64,000 nucleotides of DNA from Burkholderiales bacterium. Lineage in GTDB: Bacteria; Pseudomonadota; Gammaproteobacteria; Burkholderiales; SG8-39. Each line of letters begins with the position of its first letter. The first letter of the stretch is position 1. The notes under the pieces were generated by a model. The model was given only the letters and a program-made list of their open reading frames with translations. It made no database searches and was not told where the DNA came from. Positions 8,352-16,165 of this stretch are shown piece after piece. The position numbers were made by a program, and so were the translations under genes. The stretch is taken from contig JADLAV010000072.1 in NCBI GenBank assembly GCA_020848075.1, positions 44,062 through 108,061 of the forward strand. Direction: 5' to 3'.

Positions 8352-8987
8352 ATGCCCATCCGCATCGATCCCGCCGACGTGCTCGTCGCCGTGGACCTCC
8401 AGAATGGATTCATGCCGGGCGGCAATCTCGCCGTGCCCCAAGGCGACGAGGTCGTCCCGCTCGCCAACCGGATCGCGCGGGCGTTCCACAACGTGGTGCT
8501 GACACAGGACTGGCATCCCGCTGGCCACATCTCGTTTGCCTCCAGCCACCCCGGCAAGAAACCGTTCGACACGATCCGGCTGCCCTACGGGGATCAGATC
8601 CTGTGGCCCGACCATTGCGTGCAGGGAACGCGCGATGCCGAGTTCCACCCCGCCCTCGCCATTCCGCACGCCCAGCTCATCATTCGCAAGGGGTATCACG
8701 CCGATGTCGACAGCTACTCGACCTTCGTCGAGGCGGATCGGAAGACGAGCACCGGGCTCGGCGGCTACCTCACGGCGCGCGGCTTGCGCCGCGTGTTCCT
8801 CTGTGGGCTCGCCACCGACTTCTGCGTCGCATGGTCGGCGTTGGATGCGCGCCGACTCGGTTTCGAGGTGCTGGTGATCGAAGACGCTTCCCGGGCGATC
8901 GACGCCGCGGGCTCGCTCGCGGCCGCGTGGAACGACATGCGCGTGGCCGGCGTGCAGCGGGTCAGGTCGGACGACCTCGCGCGCTGA
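8352..8987 (+). CDS. pncA: Nicotinamidase
   Basis: Hydrolyses nicotinamide to nicotinate and ammonia for NAD salvage. The 211-residue protein has all family landmarks: catalytic Asp in VAVDLQNGFMPGG, metal ligands in TQDWHPAGHISFASSH (D, H, H), the catalytic Lys in LIIRKGYH, and the nucleophilic Cys in GLATDFCVAWSALDA. The length is typical. No strong ribosome-binding site is seen before the ATG. The 280-bp gap from the divergent patatin gene holds nothing recognisable except an AT-rich patch near 8270-8300. Confidence 0.93.
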   Translation: MPIRIDPADVLVAVDLQNGFMPGGNLAVPQGDEVVPLANRIARAFHNVVLTQDWHPAGHISFASSHPGKKPFDTIRLPYGDQILWPDHCVQGTRDAEFHPALAIPHAQLIIRKGYHADVDSYSTFVEADRKTSTGLGGYLTARGLRRVFLCGLATDFCVAWSALDARRLGFEVLVIEDASRAIDAAGSLAAAWNDMRVAGVQRVRSDDLAR

Positions 8988-9066
8988 GCGGACGCGAGCG
9001 CCGGTCGACACGGCTCGTGGAACGCGCGTCTCATCCGGAAGAGTGAAGGAGGCTTCGGAGGCCGCC

Positions 9067-9633
9067 ATGAAACGATCGATCTGCCCCGTCGCCCGGCCGC
9101 TTGCTTCGGGATATGGCAGGCTGGCGATTCTTCTCCTGCTCTCCCCGCTCGCGGTCCTCGCTGGATGCGCGACCGACCTGACCCGGCGCGACGCGACTGG
9201 CAACCCGCAGGTCGCGAGGATGAGCCAGGAGGACCTGGCGCGCAGCACGCCCAATCCGCCGGCGGTTCCCGACACCGAGGACATCGTGCGCATGTCGCGG
9301 AGCGGTGTGCCGCCCGCACAGATCATCGAGCGCATCAAAGCCGGCGGCGGCCGCTACCCGCTCACGCCCGAGCAGATCGACGGCCTGCGCGCGCGCGGCG
9401 TCGATCAGGCGGTGCTCGACCACCTGGTTGCGGCCGAACACGCCGCGCAGCAAGCCGACCGGGCGGACCGCGAGGCACGCGCGGAGCGGGAACTCGCCCG
9501 CCAGTACGGCTATCCCACGCCCGACTACCGCGACTACTACCGCCAGGACTACCCGTGGGGCTTCTCGCCATATCTCGGCTACGGATTCTGGCCGCACGCT
9601 TCAGGGTGGTACGGTGGCGTCCGCGTCTGGTGA
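9067..9633 (+). CDS. Putative outer-membrane lipoprotein, tyrosine-rich tail
   Basis: The N-terminus is a lipoprotein signal: basic start, hydrophobic LAILLLLSPLAVLAGC with lipobox LAGC. The mature part has a short helical repeat-like region (VRMSRSGVPPAQIIERIKAG, PLTPEQIDGLRARGVDQAVL) that resembles a domain common in betaproteobacterial lipoproteins, then a Tyr/Pro/Trp-rich tail. The function is unknown. ATG 9067 is preferred over GTG 9043 because GGAGG lies 5-6 nt before it. Confidence 0.7.
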   Translation: MKRSICPVARPLASGYGRLAILLLLSPLAVLAGCATDLTRRDATGNPQVARMSQEDLARSTPNPPAVPDTEDIVRMSRSGVPPAQIIERIKAGGGRYPLTPEQIDGLRARGVDQAVLDHLVAAEHAAQQADRADREARAERELARQYGYPTPDYRDYYRQDYPWGFSPYLGYGFWPHASGWYGGVRVW

Positions 9634-9679
9634 CGTGCTGCCTGCCGACGGCGCCGCGCGCGCCTGACGGGGGCGCACC

Positions 9680-10876
9680 GTGATGAGACCCCGCGACCTC
9701 GTCGATCCTTCCAGGGCCGCGCGCATCGCCCAGCGCATGGACGACATCGCGCCCTTCCACGTGATGGAGATCCAGCGGCGCGCCCTCGAACTCGAGGCGG
9801 CCGGCCGGCGGATCGTGCACATGGAGATCGGGCAGCCCGACTTCCCGGCGCCGCCGCCGGTGATCGACGCCGCCGTCGCAGCCCTGCGGCGTGAGCCGAT
9901 GGGCTATGCCCCCTCGCTCGGATTGCCGGAGTTGCGCGCCGCGATCGTCCGCTTCTACGCCGAGCGGTACCGCGTCGAGATCGACGTCGGGCGCGTGTTC
10001 ATCACCGCCGGCGCATCCGGCGCGTTCCTGGTGACACTCGGCGCGCTGATCGACCCGGGCGACGAAGTCCTGATGCCCGACCCGTGCTATCCGTGCAACC
10101 GTCACTTCGTTCGGCTGTTCGAGGGTGCCGCCCGTTGCATTCCGGTGGACGAGCACAGCCGCTATCAGCTCAGCTTGGCCGAGCTGGAGCGCAATTGGAG
10201 CCCGCGGACCCGCGGCGTGCTGCTCGCCTCTCCGTCCAACCCGACCGGGACGACCGTGCCGCCGGCGGAGCTCGCTGCCATCGTGGACTGGGTGCAGGCG
10301 AAGGGCGGCTTCGTGCTCGTGGACGAGATCTACCACGAACTGGCGTATGGCGAGCGCATGCCGACCGCGGTTGCGCTGTCCGACGAAGTGTTCATCGTCA
10401 ACAGCTTCTCGAAGTACTTCAACATGACGGGTTGGCGGCTCGGATGGGTCATTGCGCCGCCGCGCTACGCCCGCGCCTTGGAGCGCCTTCTCCAGAACCT
10501 CTACATCTGCGCCTCTGTCCCGGCGCAGCACGCTGCGCTCGCAGCGTTCGCGCCGGCCTCGCTCGTGATCTTCGAGGCGCAGCGCCGCGAGTTTCAGCGG
10601 CGGCGGGACTTTCTCGTGCCGGCGCTGCGCGCGGTGGGATTCCGGGTCCCGCTCATGCCGGAAGGCGCGTTCTACGTGTATGCCGGCTGCGAGCGCTTCG
10701 GCCCCGACAGTCACGCGCTTGCGCTTCGGCTGCTCGAGCGCGCCGGCGTCGCGATCACGCCGGGGATCGACTTCGGCGCCAATCGTCCCGAGCGCCACGT
10801 CCGATTTGCTTACACCTGCGCGCTGGATGACCTACGGGAGGGCGTGGAGCGGATGCGTGCGGAGCTTGCAGGCTAG
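9680..10876 (+). CDS. Class I/II PLP-dependent aminotransferase
   Basis: Fold-type I aminotransferase of 398 residues. Visible are HMEIGQPDFPAPPPV near the N-terminus (substrate-contacting loop), ASPSNPTGT (the Asn that contacts PLP), DEIYHELAYG (PLP-binding Asp and Tyr), and SFSKYFNMTGWRLGW with the Schiff-base lysine. The C-terminal Arg that binds the alpha-carboxylate is probably in HVRFAYT. The sequence is closest in style to aspartate/alanine-type enzymes; the amino donor is not determined. GTG 9680 or ATG 9683 may start it. It lies 47 bp after the lipoprotein gene. Confidence 0.85.
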   Translation: MMRPRDLVDPSRAARIAQRMDDIAPFHVMEIQRRALELEAAGRRIVHMEIGQPDFPAPPPVIDAAVAALRREPMGYAPSLGLPELRAAIVRFYAERYRVEIDVGRVFITAGASGAFLVTLGALIDPGDEVLMPDPCYPCNRHFVRLFEGAARCIPVDEHSRYQLSLAELERNWSPRTRGVLLASPSNPTGTTVPPAELAAIVDWVQAKGGFVLVDEIYHELAYGERMPTAVALSDEVFIVNSFSKYFNMTGWRLGWVIAPPRYARALERLLQNLYICASVPAQHAALAAFAPASLVIFEAQRREFQRRRDFLVPALRAVGFRVPLMPEGAFYVYAGCERFGPDSHALALRLLERAGVAITPGIDFGANRPERHVRFAYTCALDDLREGVERMRAELAG

Positions 10877-10912
10877 GATGACGCAAGCCGAGCGCTCACC
10901 CCGACACTCGAC

Positions 10913-11407
10913 CTACTTGAGCGCCTCGCGGACGATGTCGTCCAGCAGCCGCTCGACGCCCGCCATTCCCTCCGCCTTCGGCGGCCGGCGATAGGCGATG
11001 TGGACGCGATCCGCCTCCCCCGGCGTCGGGCTTGCCCCCCCGTTCGCGAGCGTGTAGACCGCGATCGTGTAGGGACAGTAGGCGATCTGCCGCGGGTCCG
11101 CCGACATCATGTCGCGCGAGATCCGGGCGCTGCAGAACTCGAGGATCTCGGCTTTGCGATAGAGCCGGCGGGTCGCCCCCACGTCCTTGCCGGTGCGTTC
11201 GAGCATGTCGCCGACGTGCGCCACGCGGTCGATGACGAGGCCCTTGCCCTCGATCGCAGCTACGAGCGCTTCCTTGACATCATCGAAAGTGCCGCGCGCG
11301 GTGAAATGCGCGATCTCGTCGGCGGCTGCGATCGCCTGGAAAAGACCCAGAGCCGCGAGAACGAATAGCCCCCGCAACAGCATTCGGCAGGTGTCCGAAC
11401 GCAGCAT
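10913..11407 (-). CDS. Secreted DUF302-domain protein
   Basis: A 164-residue protein with a clear signal peptide (MLLRGLFVLAALGLFQAIAAAD) followed by a DUF302-type domain: TFDDVKEALVAAIEGKGLVI, HVGDMLERTG, and EILEFCSARISRDMMSADP. DUF302 proteins are small periplasmic alpha/beta proteins of unknown role. The start may be ATG 11407 or ATG 11383. It lies 14 bp downstream of the transglycosylase gene and is likely co-transcribed with it. Confidence 0.75.
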   Translation of the reverse strand: MLRSDTCRMLLRGLFVLAALGLFQAIAAADEIAHFTARGTFDDVKEALVAAIEGKGLVIDRVAHVGDMLERTGKDVGATRRLYRKAEILEFCSARISRDMMSADPRQIAYCPYTIAVYTLANGGASPTPGEADRVHIAYRRPPKAEGMAGVERLLDDIVREALK

Positions 11408-11421
11408 GCGCGGTCCGCGCC

Positions 11422-12120
11422 TCAGGCGTCGGGCCCCGTCGCCACCCGGCGGCCCGTGGGGCTCGATGCCGCCTGCCCGAGCCGGCTCTTCTCCGCGAGG
11501 ACTCGCTGCGCGTACTGGCTTGCCGCATCCTCGACGGCGCCAGCGTACATCTGCAAGCCGGTTCGCAGGTCGCCCGCACGCTGGATGTAGTCGCGCAGGA
11601 TCTCGGCGCCCACCCGGATGTTCGTGCGCGGGTCGAGGACGGACCCCTCGCCGCCGTGGTAAGCGAGCTTGTCGAGGTGAAACCGCGGTACGACCTGCAT
11701 CAGGCCTTTCGCGCCGTACTCGCTTTCCGCAATGGGGTTGAGGCTCGATTCGACGGCCATCACCGCGAGGATGAGCAACGGATCGAGGCCGGTGCGCCGG
11801 CCCGCGTGGAACGCCTCCACCACCAGCCCCTCGGTCGCATCGCCCGAGACACGGTACTTCCGCGAGAGGTATGCGGCGAGCGCGCGTTGGCGCGCTCCCC
11901 CCGTCTCGACGAACACCGGCTGCGCAGGCACGCCGAGCCCTTCCTGGACCACTGGATTCTGGACCGATGCGGCAGTTGCCTCGGCCGGCCAGGGATTCGG
12001 CGCACCGATCGCGAGGAAGAGCAGGACAAGCACTCCGAAGCCGGCAAGCCCGTTGCGAACGACGGCGACCAAGGCTTCGCCACCTTTGCGCACCACGTCC
12101 TTGAGGTCGACTAGTCTCAT
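11422..12120 (-). CDS. Lytic transglycosylase (SLT domain)
   Basis: Membrane-anchored or secreted murein transglycosylase, 232 residues. One N-terminal hydrophobic segment (GLAGFGVLVLLFLAIGAPNP) is followed by an SLT/goose-lysozyme-like domain: ILAVMAVESSLNPIAESEYG with the catalytic Glu in AVES, then AKGLMQVVP and NIRVGAEILRDYI. The start ATG 12120 has GGAGG 8 nt upstream, so a longer frame is rejected. It cleaves the MurNAc-GlcNAc bond to give 1,6-anhydro muropeptides, the substrate class of AmpD encoded about 2 kb away. Confidence 0.85.
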   Translation of the reverse strand: MRLVDLKDVVRKGGEALVAVVRNGLAGFGVLVLLFLAIGAPNPWPAEATAASVQNPVVQEGLGVPAQPVFVETGGARQRALAAYLSRKYRVSGDATEGLVVEAFHAGRRTGLDPLLILAVMAVESSLNPIAESEYGAKGLMQVVPRFHLDKLAYHGGEGSVLDPRTNIRVGAEILRDYIQRAGDLRTGLQMYAGAVEDAASQYAQRVLAEKSRLGQAASSPTGRRVATGPDA

Positions 12121-12628
12121 TCCGCGTTGCCTCCAGTATTTCCGCGACCGGCGCACTGCTAGCGGTCGCGTTCACGCCTGGCGCGCTAGCGTCCCGCGTG
12201 CGCACCGTCCAACTGGCCGAAACGGCAGGTGTCGTAGTTGTCTTGCGGCCTCCGGAAGCCCGCAGGGGTTGCGTCTCCGGTGGCCGTTTGGCGCCTGCTG
12301 GTGCATCCTGCTCCGACCCCCCTCGGTCGGCACTGACACCAGCAGATTGCGGCCCGAAGGATACTCGAACCGCAGTCGAAAATCCAGTCTAATTAAGGCG
12401 TTAGTCCTTAGACTCCCACCGGGAATCCTTGTTCCATCAAGGACTTGCTGCTGCGCCGCACAATAAAAAAATTTTGGGAGCAAGCGTCCCCGGACGGCTC
12501 CCGCACGGCTGGTAAAATTCCCAGCGTCGTTCGGCAGCAATGCCGGGGACAAACACACCAAACGCCGAATGTCTGCGGTCCATCCCCTGCCTGCACAGGG
12601 GACGACCGCAGACCATTCGACGCCCGCC
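12121..12628. other. 508-bp intergenic region, no convincing gene
   Basis: Open frames here lack codon bias and any recognisable domain. The stretch 12385-12480 is distinctly more AT-rich than its surroundings (including AATTAAGGCGTTAG and an A-run near 12465-12475). A TAAAAT hexamer at about 12513 could be a -10 box on the plus strand. The only strong structure is the hairpin at 12566-12619. Confidence 0.6.
12566..12619. repeat. Long imperfect hairpin
   Basis: Two 24-nt arms (12566-12589 and 12596-12619) are nearly perfect inverted repeats with two small bulges; key blocks are CGAATG/CATTCG, TCTGCGGTC/GACCGCAGA and TCCCCTG/CAGGGGA around a 6-nt loop. No T-run follows on either strand, so it is not a classical terminator. 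It ends 10 bp before the stop codon end of the minus-strand histone-like gene. Confidence 0.75.
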
Positions 12629-13000
12629 CTAAGGCCGGGACCCCGTCGGGAAGGGCCAAGCTGCCGCAGGACTCAGGGCGCTTTTCGCCCCGGGCGCTGC
12701 CGCGGTCGACGGGGCTGCAGGAGCCCCCGCCGGCGCCGGCATTGCCGGTTTACCTGCGGCTCTGACCGCTTTCGCGGGTCCGGCCACCTTCTTTCTGGCG
12801 GGCCGCGCAGCCTTCTTCTTGGCCTTCTTCGCGGGCTTCTTGGCTGCTTTCTTTCTTGCCGCTTTTCTAGCCGGCTTCTTCTTCAATGACGCTTTCTTCT
12901 TGGAAGACTTCTTTTTCCCTGCTGATCTGCGTTTCTTGGATTTCTTCGCAGCCTTCTTGGCCTTCTTAGCAGCCTTCTTCGCTTTTTTCTTCGTTGCCAT
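12629..13000 (-). CDS. Histone H1-like lysine/alanine-rich nucleoid protein
   Basis: A 123-residue, extremely basic protein. The first 80 residues are repeats of AKK/KKA/AAKK type (for example KKAKKAAKKAKKAAKKSKK), followed by an Ala/Pro/Gly-rich tail with little charge. This matches AlgP/Hc1-like histone H1 homologues of betaproteobacteria, which bind DNA non-specifically. The start is ATG 13000 (MATKKK), with AAGGAG spaced 8 nt; ATG 13006 is too close to that site. It follows the nrd remnant on the same strand. Confidence 0.82.
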   Translation of the reverse strand: MATKKKAKKAAKKAKKAAKKSKKRRSAGKKKSSKKKASLKKKPARKAARKKAAKKPAKKAKKKAARPARKKVAGPAKAVRAAGKPAMPAPAGAPAAPSTAAAPGAKSALSPAAAWPFPTGSRP

Positions 13001-13291
13001 GCTCATACTCCTTTCACGTTGTTGAACAAACACACCAGATTGACCCGGCCATGCAGGCCCGGGTATCCAGCAGCCCGGGCCGGAGCCCGCGCCGCTGAAT
13101 CCTTCGGCCGCCGCGCCGCTGCGACGGCACAAACAAAAATGTCGGCGCCGCTGGAGCGCCGACATCGTCTACCCGTCTTCCCCCCGTGCGGGAGCGGAGT
13201 GCTCCGCACGCACGCGCACTACCGATCGCGGCAGCGCGGCGCCCATGCGAAACATGCCCGGCGCTGCACGCACGGCTCACGGAGTGCGCAC

Positions 13292-13854
13292 CTAATGCCA
13301 ACTGAGGGCGCCCCCCGCCTGATGCTCGATCACCCGCGTCTCGAAGAAGTTGCGCTCCTTCTCTAAGTCGATCATCTCGCTCATCCAGGGGAGCGGGTTT
13401 CCCGCGCCCGGATACTGCTGATCGATGCCAATCCGCCGACAGTGCCGATCGGCGACACGCCGAAGATACTCCTTGAACATGGTTGCGTTCAAGTCCAATA
13501 CGCCGCACCGCGTGGTGTCTTCCCGTAACGGTACTCGAGCTCGGCCGCTCTGCGGACGAGGTCGGCGATCTCTTCGCAGAATTGCTGCGTCCAGCGCTGC
13601 GGATTCTCGAGCTCGAGCTGGTCGATCGCGTCGATCCCGAAATTGCAGTGCATCGACGCGTCGCGCAGGATGTACTGGAACTGCTCGGCGGCCCCGCTCA
13701 TCCTGGACTGCGTCTTCTTCTGCGCAGCCTCCCAGGCGTGCCCCGCGGCACGCTTGTCGAGATCAGCGAAGGGCGAGGTTCCGGCAGCATCGGTCTCGAC
13801 GGGACTCGTCCCGCCGCTGACTTGGGCTGCGCCGACCTGCCCCGCCACTTGCAT
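13292..13854 (-). pseudogene. nrdB: Ribonucleotide reductase beta subunit (NrdB) remnant
   Basis: Two adjacent frames hold the C-terminal third of class Ia NrdB. The upstream part reads MSGAAEQFQYILRDASMHCN, then FGIDAIDQLELENP and RRAAELEYRYGKTPRG; a frameshift near 13489-13500 then shifts to LNATMFKEYLRRVADRHC...PWMSEMIDLEKE and FFETRVIEHQAGGALSW. The first about 200 residues, with most iron ligands, are absent. The metal-ligand Glu of the normal RDESMH motif is Ala here (RDASMH). About 30 unrelated N-terminal codons may derive from the start of nrdA. The gene cannot encode a working radical-generating subunit. Confidence 0.85.
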
Positions 13855-13963
13855 AGCCGTCTCCTTCTTCTAGCGTGCCCGCGCTCGCGGGCTCGTCGGC
13901 ACACGCCGGTCTGCGCGCCCTGGTCTCGGCGGTCCCTCTCCGCCCACTTCTACCTGCTGCCGA

Positions 13964-14010
13964 CCACTAGATATAGTAGCCGGGCCGTGACGCACAACTA
14001 ATTCTAGGGC
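13964..14010 (-). promoter_or_regulatory. Two NrdR-like boxes
   Basis: CCACTAGATATAGTAG at 13964-13979 matches 12 of 16 positions of the NrdR consensus ACACTATATATAGTGT. CAACTAATTCTAGGGC at 13995-14010 matches about 9 of 16. Their centres are 31 bp apart, the three-turn spacing typical of NrdR box pairs upstream of ribonucleotide reductase genes. They lie 110-156 bp before the nrdB remnant. The rest of the 13855-14169 gap shows nothing. Confidence 0.6.
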
Positions 14011-14169
14011 CACGTTCTTGGAGTTGCAAGCATTTTCAGCAGTGGTTGCGTCGCGTCCACGCGACCAGGCGGCGAGATCGCGTGAACTGCGTCACGGAAC
14101 GCGGCGCCGGTCCGTCTTTCATGCCGACATGACGGACTGGCGCACGCAATCGTCGAGCAGCCGTGCGCG

Positions 14170-14787
14170 CTAAGGCGCGTCGGCGAGCAGCGCGTCGAGG
14201 CGGGTCCAGTCGAATGCAGCGCCGGGATCGGTCTTTCTGCCCGGCGCAATGTCCGCATGGCCTGCGATGTCGCGGACAGGGTAACGGGCGCGCAGCCCGC
14301 GCGCGAGGCGCGCAAGCGAGATGTACTGGGCATCCGCATACGGCACATCGTCGGCGCCTTCCAGCTCGATGCCGATGGAGAAGTCGTTGCAGCGCGCGCG
14401 GCCGCGCCACGCGGAACTGCCGGCGTGCCAGGCCCGGCGCGCGCAGGCGACGAACTGGATGACCTCGCCGTCGCGGCGGATCAGGAAGTGCGCGGCGACC
14501 CGCAGCCCGGCGATCCGGGCGTAATAGGGGTGCGCGCCGGAGTCGAGGCGCTTCGTGAACAGCGCGAGCACCGCATCTCCGCCAAAAGCGCCCGGCGGCA
14601 AGCTGATCCCGTGCACGACGAGGAGCGTGACGGCCGTGCCGGCGGGCCGTTCGTCGAAATTGGGCGACGCCACGAAACGCGTGCCCGACGCCACGCCCCG
14701 CTCGTCCACCGCGAAGTCCGGCAGCCCAGACCGCGCCGCCGAAGTGGCTACAAACGCGCTCGCCGATCGGTCGTCCGCCCCCGTCAT
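14170..14787 (-). CDS. ampD: 1,6-anhydro-N-acetylmuramyl-L-alanine amidase
   Basis: Cytoplasmic zinc amidase of peptidoglycan recycling; it removes the peptide from 1,6-anhydroMurNAc. The 205-residue amidase_2 domain shows the zinc ligand His in LLVVHGISLPPG, VAAHFLIRRDGEVIQFV, CNDFSIGIELEGADDVPY, and the second His and ligand Asp in IAGHADIAPGRKTDPG. It starts at an ATG with GGAGGGG upstream, 22 bp after pilR on the same strand. In related genomes ampD is also found near pilR and the nrd genes. Confidence 0.93.
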   Translation of the reverse strand: MTGADDRSASAFVATSAARSGLPDFAVDERGVASGTRFVASPNFDERPAGTAVTLLVVHGISLPPGAFGGDAVLALFTKRLDSGAHPYYARIAGLRVAAHFLIRRDGEVIQFVACARRAWHAGSSAWRGRARCNDFSIGIELEGADDVPYADAQYISLARLARGLRARYPVRDIAGHADIAPGRKTDPGAAFDWTRLDALLADAP

Positions 14788-14809
14788 CCGCCCCTCCGGC
14801 GTGCGGGTC

Positions 14810-16165
14810 TCAATGGATGCCCAAGCGCTCCATCCGGTACCGGAGCGCGCGGAAGGTGATGCCGAGGAGCTTCGCCGCCGCCGTGCGGTTGAACCGCGTC
14901 TTGTCGAGCGCCTCCAGGATCGCCTCGCGCTCGATGCGATCGAGGTAGTCCTGGAGCGGCCACTTGGCATTCGGGCCGGGGGGCTCGTGCGCGAAGCTCG
15001 GGGGCGCGAGCTGAAGATCCTCCGGCGCGATCTCCTCGGCGGTGGACAGGGCGATCGCCCGCTCGAGGATGTTCTCGAGCTCGCGGATATTGCCGGGGAA
15101 ATCGTAGGCCTGCAGCGCTTCGACTGCCTGCTTGGACAATCGCGCACGCCGCCGGCCGGTCTCGTCGGCGAGCCGGCCGAGGATCGCGCTCGCGAGGAGC
15201 GGGATGTCCTCGCGGCACTCCCGAAGCGGGGGCATCCGCAGCTCGATGACCGCCAGCCGGTAGTACAGATCTTGCCGGAACTTCGCCTGTTCCACGAGTT
15301 GCGTTAGGTTCTGATGCGTCGCCGAAATGATCCGTACGTCCACCGGGTCCTCGGTCGTCGCCCCCACCTTGCGCACGCGCTTCTCCTGGATCGCGCGCAG
15401 GAGCTTCACCTGCATCGAAAGCGGCAAGTCGGCGACCTCGTCGAGAAACAGCGTGCCGCCGGTCGCCGCGTGGAAGAACCCCTCCCGGTCCTGCTCAGCG
15501 CCGGTGAAGGCACCCTTGCGGTACCCGAAAAATTCGCTCTCCATGAGACTCTCGGGAATCGCGCCGCAGTTGACCGGCACGAACGGGCGATCGCGGCGCG
15601 CGCCGTTCTCGTGAACGAGTCGCGCGGCGAGCTCCTTTCCGCTGCCCGACTCCCCGGTGATGTAGACGGGCGCCTGGCTGCGGGCAAGCTTGTCGATCAT
15701 GGCGCGCACGTGCTGCACCGGCGGACTCTCGCCGAGCATCCGACCGCTAGCGCCCGGGCTCGGCGCGGTCTTCTCCGGAAGATTGAGCGCGGACTTCACC
15801 AGCGTGCGCAGCTGCTCGAGCGAAAGCGGCTTGCTCACGTAATCGAATGCGCCAGCCTTCAGCGCGGCCACCGCGCTCTCGGCGCTGCCGTAGGCGGTGA
15901 TGACGGCGACCGGAAGGTCGGAGCAATTCGCGTTGATGTGACGGACGAGCTCGACGCCGTCACCGTCCGGCAGCCGCATGTCGGTCAGGCAGAGATCGAA
16001 CGTGCCCGACTTCAGCCGCTCCTTTGCCTCCGCGACCTTGCCTGTGGTCTCGACGCCGAGCCCCATGCGGATCAGGGTCAGCTCGAGCAGCTCGCGGATG
16101 TCGGCCTCGTCGTCCACGACCAGTACGGTCGCCTTGGTCGCGGCTCGCCGGTCTGCCCTGCTCAT
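14810..16165 (-). CDS. pilR: Sigma-54 response regulator PilR
   Basis: NtrC-family activator of 451 residues. The receiver domain has VLVVDDEADIRELLEL and phosphoacceptor Asp in LCLTDMRLPDGDG. The AAA+ domain has Walker A GESGSGKE, the sigma-54-contacting loop ESEFFGYRKGAFTGA (a GAFTGA motif), and Walker B GTLFLDEVADL. A Fis-type HTH ends the protein (NRTAAAKLLGITFRALRYRM). With PilS it activates pilin transcription from sigma-54 promoters. ATG 16165 (RBS GGGAGG) overlaps the pilS stop by 4 bp; GTG 16183 is less likely. Confidence 0.93.
   Translation of the reverse strand: MSRADRRAATKATVLVVDDEADIRELLELTLIRMGLGVETTGKVAEAKERLKSGTFDLCLTDMRLPDGDGVELVRHINANCSDLPVAVITAYGSAESAVAALKAGAFDYVSKPLSLEQLRTLVKSALNLPEKTAPSPGASGRMLGESPPVQHVRAMIDKLARSQAPVYITGESGSGKELAARLVHENGARRDRPFVPVNCGAIPESLMESEFFGYRKGAFTGAEQDREGFFHAATGGTLFLDEVADLPLSMQVKLLRAIQEKRVRKVGATTEDPVDVRIISATHQNLTQLVEQAKFRQDLYYRLAVIELRMPPLRECREDIPLLASAILGRLADETGRRRARLSKQAVEALQAYDFPGNIRELENILERAIALSTAEEIAPEDLQLAPPSFAHEPPGPNAKWPLQDYLDRIEREAILEALDKTRFNRTAAAKLLGITFRALRYRMERLGIH

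Noticed and set aside
12172..12561. A 129-codon minus-strand frame in the empty region
   Set aside because: No ribosome-binding site, no domain and unusual composition; it overlaps an AT-rich patch.
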